Source of the DNA: Micromonospora sp. PLK6-60
Lineage (GTDB): Bacteria > Actinomycetota > Actinomycetes > Mycobacteriales > Micromonosporaceae
Assembly: GCF_019890675.1 (NCBI RefSeq)
Contig: NZ_JAIOAA010000003.1
Coordinates: 310,001-374,000, forward strand
Reading direction: 5' to 3'
Length of the DNA stretch: 64,000 bases
Shown here: positions 27,854-36,568 of the stretch, piece by piece
Layout of the letters: each line of letters starts with the position of its first letter
How positions within the stretch are numbered: the first letter of the stretch is position 1
Translations under genes and position numbers: made by a program
The notes under the pieces: model-generated
The model's database searches: none
The model's input: the letters and a program-made list of their open reading frames with translations, nothing else
What the model was told of the DNA's origin: nothing

Positions 27854-28948
27854 ATGCGCCCAGTACGCTTCGTCGCCCTCTCCGAGGACGGCCAGGCCCT
27901 GGTGCTCGCCGACGAGGTCGGCCGCCTGCTCGCCCTCCCGATCGACGAACGGATCGCCTCGGCGATGCACGCCGAGCCCGGCGCGCCGCCGCTGGCCGTG
28001 GTGCCCGCCGCCACCGATCCGGCGCCGTCGCTGTCGCCCCGGGACATCCAGGCCAAGATCCGCTCGGGCGAGTCCGCCGAGGACGTGGCCCGGATCGCCG
28101 GCGTGCCGGTCGACAGGGTGCTCCGCTACGCCGGCCCGGTGCTCCAGGAGCGGGCCATGCTCGCCCAGCACGCCCGCCGCTCCCGGCTCAAGGGCGCGGA
28201 GAAGCCGACGCCGCTGTCCGAGGTGGTCAACGGCCGGCTGGCCCAGCACGGCATCGACACCGAGAAGATCTCCTGGGACGCCTACCGGCGGGACGACGGG
28301 ACCTGGCGGATCATCGCCACCTGGCCGTCCGGCAAGGCCACCGCGCAGGCGGTCTGGGATCTGGACAAGAGCCGTCAGCACGTCACCCCGCACGACGACA
28401 TGGCGCAATACCTGTGCGCCGAGCGGCCCACGCCGATCCTCGGCCAGGAGCCGGCGCCGGAGCGGGGCGGTCACGCGCTGCCCGGCCCGTCCCGGGGCGA
28501 GCCGAGCCGGGGTGGGCACGGCCTGCCCGCGGCGAGCGGCGAGCCGCGTCCCGGCCGGGATCCGATCCGGGCCGGGCGGGACGCCCTGCTCGCCTCGCTG
28601 GACCGGCCGCTCGGCGGCTCGTCCGGTCGGGGTCTCGACACCCGCAGCCCGGCCGCGCTCGGCAACCCGGACGCGCCCCGGCAGCGGGCCGTCGGCGGTG
28701 GCGCCGCGGCGCTGCTCGGCGGCGGTCCCGGGTCGGCGTTCGACGACGACTCGGACGCGCCGAAGGAGGTCCCGGCCGTGCCGTCGCTGGCCGTGCTCCG
28801 GCCGCGCCGGACGGGCCCGGGGGCGGCGGCCGCCGCCGGTGGCACCGGCAGCGAGTCGACGGACGCCGCCGGTAAGCCGCGCAAGCGGCTGCCGAGCTGG
28901 GACGACGTGCTCTTCGGCAGCGGTCCGGCCGCCCGCGAGTCATCCTGA
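27854..28948 (+). CDS. sepH: SepH, cell-division regulator
   Basis: 364 residues. The conserved N-terminal DUF3071 region reads RPVRFVALSEDGQALVLADE, SPRDIQAKIRSGESAEDVAR (the helix-turn-helix), IAGVPVDRVLRYAGPVLQER and LAQHGIDTEKISWDAYRRDD with TWRIIATWPSGKATAQAVWD. A long disordered Gly/Pro/Arg tail ends in a conserved-looking RKRLPSWDDVLFG. SepH binds FtsZ and promotes Z-ring assembly in Streptomyces and mycobacteria; the helix-turn-helix mediates this. It is a single gene bracketed by two strong hairpins. Confidence 0.92.
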   Translation: MRPVRFVALSEDGQALVLADEVGRLLALPIDERIASAMHAEPGAPPLAVVPAATDPAPSLSPRDIQAKIRSGESAEDVARIAGVPVDRVLRYAGPVLQERAMLAQHARRSRLKGAEKPTPLSEVVNGRLAQHGIDTEKISWDAYRRDDGTWRIIATWPSGKATAQAVWDLDKSRQHVTPHDDMAQYLCAERPTPILGQEPAPERGGHALPGPSRGEPSRGGHGLPAASGEPRPGRDPIRAGRDALLASLDRPLGGSSGRGLDTRSPAALGNPDAPRQRAVGGGAAALLGGGPGSAFDDDSDAPKEVPAVPSLAVLRPRRTGPGAAAAAGGTGSESTDAAGKPRKRLPSWDDVLFGSGPAARESS

Positions 28949-28965
28949 CCGAGCTGATCCGACAC

Positions 28966-28998
28966 ACTCCGGCCGGCGTCCTCGACGCCGGCCGGAGT
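28966..28998. terminator. Hairpin terminator after sepH
   Basis: ACTCCGGCCGGCGTC, loop CTC, GACGCCGGCCGGAGT: a perfect 15-bp stem, 18 bases after the stop. Confidence 0.75.
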
Positions 28999-29038
28999 TC
29001 GTTGGTCACTCGAAGTGCCCACGTGCCAGGGTGAAGGC

Positions 29039-30025
29039 ATGGAGTACACGAATCTGGGGCGTACCGGTCTGTCGGTCAGCCGGCTCTGCCTGGGCACGAT
29101 GAACTTCGGCCCGCAGACCAGCGAGCCGGACAGCTTCGCCATCATGGATCGGGCGCTGGAACACGGCATCAACTTCTTCGACACCGCCAACGTCTACGGC
29201 TGGCAGCTCGGCGAGGGCGTCACCGAGCAGATCATCGGCCGCTGGTTCGACCAGGGCGGCGGCCGGCGCGACAAGGTCGTGCTGGCCACCAAGGTGTACG
29301 GCAAGATGAGCGACTGGCCCAACGACCAGGGGCTCTCCGCCCGGCACATCATCCGGGCCTGTGAGGAGTCGCTGCGCCGACTGCGCACCGACACCATCGA
29401 CCTCTACCAGATGCACCACGTCTCGCGGACCACGCCGTGGGAGGAGATCTGGCAGGCGATGGAGACGCTTGTCGCGCAGGGCAAGGTGCTCTACGTCGGC
29501 TCGTCCAACTTCGCCGGCTGGCACCTCGCCCAGGCGCAGGCCGCCGCGGCGCGGCGCAACTTCCTCGGCCTGGTCTCCGAGCAGAGCATCTACAACCTGA
29601 TGACCCGGCACGTCGAGCTGGAGGTGATCCCCGCCGCGCAGCACTACGGGCTGGGCATCATCCCCTGGTCGCCGCTGCACGGCGGGCTGCTCTCCGGGGT
29701 GATCCGCAAGATGGCCTCCGGCGGCGCGGCGCGCGGGGCATCCGGCCGGTCGGCCGACGCGCTGGCCGCACACCGACCGACCATCGAGGCGTACGAGAAG
29801 CTCTGCGCGGACCTCGGCCACGACCCGGCGGACGTGGCGCTGGCCTGGCTGCTCTCCCGGCCCGGGGTGACCGCCCCGATCGTCGGCCCGCGCACCCGCG
29901 ACCAACTGGACCGCAACCTGGGCGCCCTCGACGTGTCGCTGGACGAGGCGACCCTGGGCCGGCTGGACGAGCTGTTCCCGCCGGTCGGCAACGGCGGCCC
30001 GGGCCCGGAGGCGTGGGCCTGGTAG
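29039..30025 (+). CDS. Aldo/keto reductase
   Basis: 328 residues. The AKR tetrad is visible: Asp and Tyr in INFFDTANVYGWQLGEGVTE, Lys in VVLATKVYGKM, His in IDLYQMHHVSRTTPWEE. Downstream IPWSPLHGGLLSGVIR and APIVGPRTRDQLDRNL supply the NADPH-binding loop of the YajO/Tas-like group. It catalyses NADPH-linked carbonyl reduction; the substrate is unknown. ATG 29039 follows CAGGGTGAAGG. It is a single gene, convergent with the ABC permease gene. Confidence 0.9.
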   Translation: MEYTNLGRTGLSVSRLCLGTMNFGPQTSEPDSFAIMDRALEHGINFFDTANVYGWQLGEGVTEQIIGRWFDQGGGRRDKVVLATKVYGKMSDWPNDQGLSARHIIRACEESLRRLRTDTIDLYQMHHVSRTTPWEEIWQAMETLVAQGKVLYVGSSNFAGWHLAQAQAAAARRNFLGLVSEQSIYNLMTRHVELEVIPAAQHYGLGIIPWSPLHGGLLSGVIRKMASGGAARGASGRSADALAAHRPTIEAYEKLCADLGHDPADVALAWLLSRPGVTAPIVGPRTRDQLDRNLGALDVSLDEATLGRLDELFPPVGNGGPGPEAWAW

Positions 30026-30104
30026 TCCGCCACCTGGCCGTCGGCGCCCGCCCGGCGTCCCGCGGCGCTCCCGGCGGGCGGGCGCGGGACGCCGGGCGGG
30101 CGCG

Positions 30105-32441
30105 TCAGCGGGCCAGGGAGCGGGCCGGCAGGACGGTGGCGGCCAGGGCCAGCAGCAGACAGGCGGCGACCACCGCCGACACGACCGGCCACGGCACCAC
30201 CAGCGCGACCGGGGCACCGGCCTGTTCGCGCAACGCGCCCATCGAGCCTTGGAGGGCGAGCCAGGCGACCACCCCGCCGAGCAGGGCGCCGACCGCCACC
30301 ACCAGCACCGACTCGGTGGCCACGGTCAGCAGCACCTGCCGGCGGGTGGCCCCGACGAGCCGGAGTTGGCGCAGGTCGGCGGCCCGGCGGGCGGTGGCCA
30401 TCAGCAGCGTGCCGGCCACCGCCACGGCGCCGTAGCCGGCGGAGACGCCCACCAGCAGCACCGTGAAGATCCACACCAGCCGGTCCTCCTCGGCGTCGGC
30501 CTGCCGGGCCCAGCTCGCCGCGTCCACCACCCGGGCCCCGATCGCCGACGCACCGGCCGGGCGCTCCGGCAGGAACACCGCCGAGGTGAGCGCCGACGGG
30601 TCGTGCGCCCGGACCGTGTCCCGGGGCAGCACGAGCCCCGCCGGGGCGCCGTCCTCCAGCACGGCCACCACCCGCAGCGCGACCCGCCGGCCGTCGGCGA
30701 AGGTCACCGGCGCGACGCCGCCCGGCCGCCAGCCGAACCGCTGCGCGGTGGACCGGCTGAGCGCCACCGTGTCCCCGGCCAGCGCCGCCGGGGAGCCGGC
30801 GGCCGTCCCCGGGTCGCGGACCGCCGCCCGGTAGGCCGCCGGTTCCAGGCCGACCGCCGGCACGGCCACCCGGTCGACGTGCACCTCGGTGGGGAGCAGG
30901 GCCGCGCCGCCCGTGCCGGTCACCGCCGCGTCGGCCAGGCCGGGGGTGCCGTCCGGCACCAGCACGGCCGGCGCCCGTACCGCCGCGTCCCGGGCGGCGG
31001 CGTACGCGCCGGCGGTGGTCTGCACGTTTCCGGTGATGAAGACGGCGAAGCTGACGGTGAGCAGCACCGGCGCCGCCGTGGAGGCGGTCCGTCGCACCGC
31101 GGTCAGCGCGTTCTCCCGCACCAGCGTGCCGGTGACCCCGCGCAACGGCCAGAGCAGGGCCCGGACCAGGGCGGGCAGCACCGCCGGGCCGAGCAGCGTC
31201 GCGGCCACGATCAGCGCCATCGCGCCGAGCAGCGAGGTGGTGGCCATCCCGCGTACGTCGTCGGTGGTGGCGGTGGCCAGTCCCGCCGCACCGGCGGCCG
31301 CGGCGACGGCCAGCCCGGTGGCCCACCGCGCCCGGGTCATCGGCCGGGTCTCCACCGCCGCCTCGCGCAGCGCCGCCAGCGGCGGGATCCGGCCGGCCCG
31401 GCGGGCCGCGACCGCGCTGCCGAGCAGGGCCACCACCGGGCCGGCCGCGAACGCCGCCAGCGGCGGCCACACCTGCCAGCGGACCGTGAAGCCGGCCGGT
31501 TCGAGCCCGGCGTCGACAAGCACCCGGGCCAGCGGCACGGCGGCCAGCGCCCCGAGCAGCACCCCGGCGGCGGAGGCGGCGGCGCCCACGGCGAGCGCCT
31601 CCCGGTGCACCAGCCGGCGGACCTGACGCGGGGTGGCCCCGACCGCGCGCAGCAGGCCGAACTGCCGGCGGCGCTGGTTGACCACGAAGGCGAAGGTGGA
31701 CGCCACCACGAAGACGCCGGCGAAGGCGGACAGGGCCGCCATCGCGGTGAGCACCTGGAGGCCGATCCAGCGGGTGCGGGCATCCGCCCGGGGTTCCAGC
31801 GCACCCCGGGCCGGGCCGGTGAGCACGGTGCCGGCGGTGCCGACGGCCGCGGTCACCGCCCCGATGTCCGGGCGGCCGAGCAGGCCGATGGCCCGCACCC
31901 CGGGGGCCAGCCGGGCGGCCGTCGGGTCCGCCACGTAGAGGGCCGGCGGGTCGACCAGGCCACTGACCGTCCAGCTCGCCGGGCCGGCGGCGGTGAGCAC
32001 GGTCAACCGCCCACCCACGGGCACGCCGAGCGCCCGACCCACCACCACGTCGCGCTCGCCGACCGGCGGTGAGCCGGCGGTGAGCCGGTGCCCGGCCAGC
32101 GCGGCACCGGCCCAGCCCTGGCCGCGTACCTGGTCGGGCACCGGCCGCCCGGCGATCACCGGCTGGCCGTAGAAGTCGCGGTCCGGCACCGCCGTGACCA
32201 CCCCCGATACGGCGGCCAGCCGGTTGACCAGCGCGGACGTCTCCTCCGGCGACCAGGGCCGGGTCTGCGGGAAGGTGCTGGCAACGTCGTCGGGGGCGGG
32301 GCTGCGCACCACCACCCCGGCCGCGACGAAGCGCTCCGGCACCCGGGGCACGTGCGAGCCGAGCAGCAGCAGGCTGACCGTCACGACGGCGACGCCGAGC
32401 AGCACCGAGACCAGCGCGCCGAGCCGCTCCCGGGTCAGCAC
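30105..32441 (-). CDS. FtsX-family ABC transporter permease
   Basis: 778 residues with the tandem FtsX/MacB plan: an N-terminal helix, a large extracytoplasmic domain, three helices with the FtsX motif LLRAVGATPRQVRRLVHREA, a second half beginning at LVRENALTAVRRTASTAAPV, another external region, and a final three-helix FtsX domain with LRQLRLVGATRRQVLLTVAT. Such permeases pair with a LolD/MacB-type ATPase and move lipids, peptides or antibiotics out of the membrane, or act as sensors. The GTG start overlaps the ATPase stop by 7 nt. Divergent from a two-component system that may control it. Confidence 0.87.
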   Translation of the reverse strand: MLTRERLGALVSVLLGVAVVTVSLLLLGSHVPRVPERFVAAGVVVRSPAPDDVASTFPQTRPWSPEETSALVNRLAAVSGVVTAVPDRDFYGQPVIAGRPVPDQVRGQGWAGAALAGHRLTAGSPPVGERDVVVGRALGVPVGGRLTVLTAAGPASWTVSGLVDPPALYVADPTAARLAPGVRAIGLLGRPDIGAVTAAVGTAGTVLTGPARGALEPRADARTRWIGLQVLTAMAALSAFAGVFVVASTFAFVVNQRRRQFGLLRAVGATPRQVRRLVHREALAVGAAASAAGVLLGALAAVPLARVLVDAGLEPAGFTVRWQVWPPLAAFAAGPVVALLGSAVAARRAGRIPPLAALREAAVETRPMTRARWATGLAVAAAAGAAGLATATTDDVRGMATTSLLGAMALIVAATLLGPAVLPALVRALLWPLRGVTGTLVRENALTAVRRTASTAAPVLLTVSFAVFITGNVQTTAGAYAAARDAAVRAPAVLVPDGTPGLADAAVTGTGGAALLPTEVHVDRVAVPAVGLEPAAYRAAVRDPGTAAGSPAALAGDTVALSRSTAQRFGWRPGGVAPVTFADGRRVALRVVAVLEDGAPAGLVLPRDTVRAHDPSALTSAVFLPERPAGASAIGARVVDAASWARQADAEEDRLVWIFTVLLVGVSAGYGAVAVAGTLLMATARRAADLRQLRLVGATRRQVLLTVATESVLVVAVGALLGGVVAWLALQGSMGALREQAGAPVALVVPWPVVSAVVAACLLLALAATVLPARSLAR

Positions 32442-33169
32442 GACAGCTCCAGCGCGGCCATCCGGGCGGCGATCGACTCGGCGGTGACCTCGGTGAGCCG
32501 GTCGACCAGCCGGCCGTCGGCCAGCATCAGCACCTCGTCGGCGGTGGTCGCGGCGAGCGGGTCGTGGGTGACCATGACGATCGTCTGGCCGTGCTCGTCG
32601 ACCAGGTCGCGCAGCAGTCGCAGCACCTGCCGGGAGGTACGGCTGTCCAGCGCGCCGGTCGGCTCGTCGGCGAAGAGGACCGCGGGCCGGCTGAACAGCG
32701 CGCGGGCGATCGCCACCCGCTGCTGCTCACCGCCGGAGAGCTGGCTGGGCCGGTGCCCGGCCCGGTCGGTGAGCCCGACCGCGTCGAGCGCGGCGGCCAG
32801 CGCGGCGGGTGACACCGAACGGCCGGCGAGCCGCGCCGGCAGCGTGACGTTCTGCGCCGCGGTCAGCGCGGAGACCAGGTTGAACGCCTGGAACACGAAG
32901 CCCACCCGGTCCCGGCGCAGCCGGGTCAGCGCGGTCTCGTCCAGGGTGCCGAGGTCGGTGCCACCGACGGTGACCGTGCCGCTGGTGGGCCGGTCGAGGC
33001 CGGCGGCGCAGTGCAGCAGGGTGGACTTGCCGGAGCCGGACGGGCCCATGATCGCGGTGAAGCTGCCCGGCGGGAAGTCCACGGTGACGCCGGCCAGGGC
33101 GTCCACCCGGTGGGCGCCGTCGCGGTAGCTCCTGCGTACGTCCGCAAGGGAGACTGCTGGGGTGACCAT
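32435..33169 (-). CDS. ABC transporter ATPase (LolD/MacB type)
   Basis: 244 residues. Walker A GPSGSGKSTLLHCAAGLDRP, Q-loop VGFVFQAFNLVSALTAAQNV, signature PSQLSGGEQQRVAIARALF, Walker B AVLFADEPTGALDSRTSRQV, switch His VMVTHDPLAATTADEVLML. It energises the FtsX-type permease encoded next, with overlapping stop and start. No clear Shine-Dalgarno; the first ATG (33169) is used here and GTG 33178 three codons upstream is the alternative. Confidence 0.88.
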   Translation of the reverse strand: MVTPAVSLADVRRSYRDGAHRVDALAGVTVDFPPGSFTAIMGPSGSGKSTLLHCAAGLDRPTSGTVTVGGTDLGTLDETALTRLRRDRVGFVFQAFNLVSALTAAQNVTLPARLAGRSVSPAALAAALDAVGLTDRAGHRPSQLSGGEQQRVAIARALFSRPAVLFADEPTGALDSRTSRQVLRLLRDLVDEHGQTIVMVTHDPLAATTADEVLMLADGRLVDRLTEVTAESIAARMAALELSC

Positions 33170-33325
33170 GGCGTCCACGGTGCCGGCCGGCGCCGGGGAA
33201 AGCGTCAGGCCGGCGCGGTCATCGCCGGGTCGTCCGGGAGCGGTAGCCGGGCGGCGCGGATAGGTCTCGAGGATGACGGCCGCCGGGGGGACGACCCGGC
33301 GCGCCCGGCTGGCTAGCGTGGACGG

Positions 33326-34489
33326 GTGACCGCCACCGCGCCACCGCTGCTACTGCGCCACCTCACCCCCGGCCAGTCGCTGGTGGTCGACGGGCTGTTC
33401 GCCGTGGCGGTCGCCGTGCTCGGCTGGTACGCCGCCGTCGAGGTGCCGCAGCCGCCGGCGACCGGGCCGCACGAGCCGGCCTGGGTGTCGGTGGCGGTCG
33501 GGGTGGCCCTGGGCGCGCCGGTGGCCATCCGCCGGCTCTGGCCGGTGCCGGCCGCCGTGGCCGCGTTCGCGGTGGCCGCGCTGGCCCTGGCCACGGACCT
33601 GGTGCCGGACTATGCGAGCGCCGGGCCGCTGGTCGCGGTCGGCACGGTGCTCTACACGGTCGGCGGCCGGTTGCCCGCGCGCCGGTCCCTGCCGGTGCTC
33701 GCCGGCGGCCTGCTGGTGATCGCGGTCGCGCTGGCCGTCTCGGTGAATTCGCCGTTCGGCCCGGGCGGCTTGGAGGTCGCCTTCGCCGCGCTGGTGCTCG
33801 GCGCGAGCTGGGCGGTGGGCTGGACGGTGCGGGAACGCCGGGCGTACGCGGCGCGCACCGTCGAGCAGGCCGCGGAGCGGGCGGTCCGGGAGGAGCGGTT
33901 ACGCATCGCCCGGGAGATGCACGACGTGGTCGCGCACAGCATGGGCCTGATCGCGGTCAAGGCGATGGTCGCCGACCACGTGGCGGAGGAACGCCCGCAG
34001 GAGGTCCGGGAGGCGCTGCGGGTGATCGAGGCGACCAGCCGGGGCGCGCTGGCCGACCTGCGGCGGGTGCTGGCCTCGCTGCGCCTGGAGGCCCCGCTCG
34101 CCCCCACCCCGGGCCTGGCCGACCTGCCGGCGCTGGTCGAGCGGACCCGGTCCGCCGGGGTGCCGGTCGAGCTGGACGTACGCGGTGACGGGACGGTGCC
34201 GGAGGGGGTCGGGTTGTCGGCGTACCGGATCGTCCAGGAGGCGCTGACCAACGTGCTGCGGCACGCCGGTTCGGCCCGCTGCCGGGTGGAGGTGCGCGCG
34301 GCCCCTGGCGAGCTGTGCCTCACCGTCACCGACGACGGCCGTCCGAAGGCGGGCGTCCCGGCGGGCGGGCAGGGGCTGGTCGGGATGCGGGAACGAGTGG
34401 CGCTCTACCGGGGCGAGTTCGCCGCCGGTCCGGGGCCCGACGGCGGCTTCCAGGTCCGGGCCCGGCTGCCGTACGGGGAGCCGGCGTGA
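33326..34489 (+). CDS. Sensor histidine kinase (NarL/DesK-like group)
   Basis: 387 residues. Four or five membrane helices occupy residues about 15-165 with no large sensor loop. The dimerisation domain has RLRIAREMHDVVAHSMGLIA (phospho-acceptor His, HisKA_3 type). The ATPase domain has the N-box LSAYRIVQEALTNVLRHAGS and a G-box near GGQGLVGMRERVALYRGEF. The signal probably arises within the membrane. TAGCGT at 33314-33319 lies 6 nt before GTG 33326: leaderless. It overlaps the response regulator gene as GTGA and is divergent from the ABC genes. Confidence 0.9.
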   Translation: MTATAPPLLLRHLTPGQSLVVDGLFAVAVAVLGWYAAVEVPQPPATGPHEPAWVSVAVGVALGAPVAIRRLWPVPAAVAAFAVAALALATDLVPDYASAGPLVAVGTVLYTVGGRLPARRSLPVLAGGLLVIAVALAVSVNSPFGPGGLEVAFAALVLGASWAVGWTVRERRAYAARTVEQAAERAVREERLRIAREMHDVVAHSMGLIAVKAMVADHVAEERPQEVREALRVIEATSRGALADLRRVLASLRLEAPLAPTPGLADLPALVERTRSAGVPVELDVRGDGTVPEGVGLSAYRIVQEALTNVLRHAGSARCRVEVRAAPGELCLTVTDDGRPKAGVPAGGQGLVGMRERVALYRGEFAAGPGPDGGFQVRARLPYGEPA

Positions 34490-35163
34490 CCGGCGACGGC
34501 CCGGTGCGGGTGCTCATCGCCGACGACCAGGCCCTGCTGCGGGCCAGCTTCCGGCTGCTGATCGAGGTGACGGCGGGGTTGACGGTGGTCGGCGAGGCCG
34601 GCACCGGCGCGGAGGCCGTGGCGGCGGCCCACCGGGAGCGGCCGGACGTGGTGTTGATGGACGTCCGGATGCCGGAGCTGGACGGCATCGAGGCGACCCG
34701 GCGGATCTGCGCCGCGCCGGCGACGGCGGGCACCCGGGTGCTCATCCTGACCACCTTCGACCTGGACGAATACGTCTACGGCGCGCTGCGCGCCGGGGCC
34801 AGCGGGTTCCTGCTGAAGGACACCCGGCCGGACGAGCTGATCGCCGCCGTACGGCTGGTGGCGGCCGGGGAGGCGCTGCTCGCGCCGACGGTCACCCGCC
34901 GGCTGATCGCCGAGTTCGCCAGCCGTCCCGAGCCGGGCCGCCCGCTGCCCCGGACCCTGGCCGGGGTCACCGAGCGGGAGCGGGAGGTGCTCGTGCTGGT
35001 CGCCCGGGGACTGTCCAACGCGGAGATCGCCGCGCACCTGCGGCTGAGCCTGGCCACGGTGAAGACGCACGTCAGCCGGCTGCTGATGAAGGTGCCGGCC
35101 CGGGACCGGGCGCAGCTCGTGGTGGTGGCGTACGAGAGCGGCCTGGTCCAGCCGGCCCGCTGA
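34486..35163 (+). CDS. NarL/LuxR-type response regulator
   Basis: 225 residues. Receiver domain: VRVLIADDQALLRASFRLLI, phospho-acceptor Asp in DVVLMDVRMPELDGIEATRR, Thr in RVLILTTFDLDEYVYGALRA, Lys in ASGFLLKDTRPDELI. The C-terminal LuxR helix-turn-helix is TEREREVLVLVARGLSNAEI, AAHLRLSLATVKTHVSRLLM. It is the cognate partner of the overlapping kinase gene; the adjacent divergent ABC operon is the most obvious target. The stop codon lies in a short duplicated segment (35148-35216). Confidence 0.92.
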   Translation: MTGDGPVRVLIADDQALLRASFRLLIEVTAGLTVVGEAGTGAEAVAAAHRERPDVVLMDVRMPELDGIEATRRICAAPATAGTRVLILTTFDLDEYVYGALRAGASGFLLKDTRPDELIAAVRLVAAGEALLAPTVTRRLIAEFASRPEPGRPLPRTLAGVTEREREVLVLVARGLSNAEIAAHLRLSLATVKTHVSRLLMKVPARDRAQLVVVAYESGLVQPAR

Positions 35164-35216
35164 GGAACCCGGGCTACAGCAGCCAGCCGGCCCGCTGAGA
35201 AACCGGGCTACAGCGG
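35148..35216. repeat. Tandem 35-bp duplication at convergent gene ends
   Basis: CCAGCCGGCCCGCTGAGGAA... at 35148-35182 is repeated with two or three differences at 35183-35216. The first copy carries the response regulator stop TGA; the second carries the stop of the RNA 2',3'-cyclic phosphodiesterase gene on the other strand. It looks like a recent local duplication. Confidence 0.7.
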
Positions 35217-35786
35217 CCAGGCGGCCAGCCGGTGGTACGTCGGGCGGGGGCCGGGGTGGCTGCGGACCAGCACCAGCTCGCCGGCCGGCCAGTCCGGGCC
35301 GAGGTAGTCGTCGAGCGCCACCCGGTCGGCCTCGACGTCGGCGGCGTCGATCCGGTCGCCGGGGCGGGCGATGGTCAGGTGCGGCCGGAAGGGCTTCTCG
35401 TCGTGCGGCAGCCGGGCCCGGCGCAGCCCGGACCGGATCAGCCGGGCCAGGATGGACAGTTCCGCCACGTCACCGCGCAGGTCGACCCAGAGGATGGTGA
35501 ACCGGCCCCGCCCGAACCGGCCGCCGCCGCCGAGCCGCAGCCGGGGCGCGCTGCCCCGGCCGGCCCGGAAGGTCTGCACCGCGCGCCCGAGGACGCTCTC
35601 CACCTCGACCAGCCGGCTCTCCTCGACCTCGCCGAGGAAGGCCAGGGTGAGGTGGGCGTTGGCCGGGTCGGCCAGCCGTACGTTGATCCCGGCGGCGGCG
35701 GCCGCACCCACCCGCAGCCGGGCCACCCGCGCGGTGAGCTGGTCGATCGCCTCGGGCGGCGGATAGACGGCGACGAAGAGCCGCAC
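35208..35786 (-). CDS. thpR: RNA 2',3'-cyclic phosphodiesterase (2H family)
   Basis: 192 residues with the two H-x-T-x motifs that define the 2H fold: NAHLTLAFLGEV and RPHLTIARPGDR. It begins MRLFVAVYPPPEAIDQL, as usual for ThpR (formerly LigT). These enzymes hydrolyse RNA 2',3'-cyclic phosphates to 2'-phosphates and in reverse can seal 2'-5' linkages. The GTG start is 3 nt after the stop of the upstream small membrane protein gene, so they are co-transcribed. Confidence 0.9.
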   Translation of the reverse strand: MRLFVAVYPPPEAIDQLTARVARLRVGAAAAAGINVRLADPANAHLTLAFLGEVEESRLVEVESVLGRAVQTFRAGRGSAPRLRLGGGGRFGRGRFTILWVDLRGDVAELSILARLIRSGLRRARLPHDEKPFRPHLTIARPGDRIDAADVEADRVALDDYLGPDWPAGELVLVRSHPGPRPTYHRLAAWPL

Positions 35787-35789
35787 CGG

Positions 35790-36299
35790 TCAGCGGTGCC
35801 GCAGCCGGTGTTCGGGGCGGGCGGCGGGCAGGGTCAGCCCGGCGGCGTGCAGCTCGCCCTCGACCCGGAGCCGTTCGATCTCCCGGTCGACCCCGGTCAG
35901 CTCGCCGAGGTGTTCGGTGAGGTCGAGGGCGCGGCAGGCGGCTCGCAGCCGCTCGTCGTACGCCTCGATGACGGCGCCGTGCCAGACCACGGACCGGCCG
36001 GTGGCGGCCCTCCGGTGCCGGCCGAGGCGGCGCAGGTCGGCGGCGACCTGTTGCAGCGACCGGCGGCCGTCCCGGTCGAACTCGGTGAGGTCGATGTCCC
36101 GGGTGAGCGCGTCGGCCTCGATGGCCCGGTCGAGCCGGGCGATGGTGCGCCGTTCCCGGCGTGCCTCGCGCCACTCGGACCAGCCGCAGGCGACCCGGTC
36201 GACGATCTCGTCGGCGCAGAACAGCGCGGCGATGAGCGCGGGCACGCACGCGACGGCGACGAACGCCAGGGCCAGCGTCACCGCATCGGGGTCACCCAC
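35790..36299 (-). CDS. Hypothetical protein with N-terminal membrane helix
   Basis: 169 residues. One transmembrane helix (about residues 8-28, LALAFVAVACVPALIAALFC), then a charged, mostly helical cytoplasmic domain (WSEWREARRERRTIARLDRA, RRSLQQVAADLRRLGRHRRA, AYDERLRAACRALDLTEHLG). I recognise no family. It starts with GTG 36299 and is followed after 3 nt by thpR, forming a likely operon. It resembles the small anchor-plus-helix proteins common in Micromonosporaceae, but this is impression only. Confidence 0.7.
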   Translation of the reverse strand: MGDPDAVTLALAFVAVACVPALIAALFCADEIVDRVACGWSEWREARRERRTIARLDRAIEADALTRDIDLTEFDRDGRRSLQQVAADLRRLGRHRRAATGRSVVWHGAVIEAYDERLRAACRALDLTEHLGELTGVDREIERLRVEGELHAAGLTLPAARPEHRLRHR

Positions 36300-36568
36300 G
36301 CCTCGACGCTAAGGCCCCGGCGGAGCCGCCGCCACCGGATTGCCGTTATCCGCAACGCCGGTCGTCGGCCGGATCCTCGCGGATCCGGCGCACCGGACCG
36401 AATCCGATCAGCCAGCCGTGACTGGCCGTGCCACCGGTTCGCACAAATATCAAACAAGGCAGGCCGGCGGCACCAGGCTGGTTATGACGCTCACAGGGGG
36501 TATAAGCCGAATCGCCGTGTTAGCGTCCGGCAATTTTGCCACTCCTTACCCAATCCTCGGACGACCCG
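36300..36568. other. AT-richer intergenic region without a gene
   Basis: This 269-bp interval is noticeably lower in GC over 36420-36550. It contains ACAAATATCAAACAAGG, GGGGGTATAAGCCG, GTGTTAGCG and the small dyad GGCAA-TT-TTGCC. It may hold the minus-strand promoter of the 35790-36299 gene (TTATAC near 36500 on that strand), but no open frame with protein character is present. It may also be a border of the TetR operon block. Confidence 0.4.
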
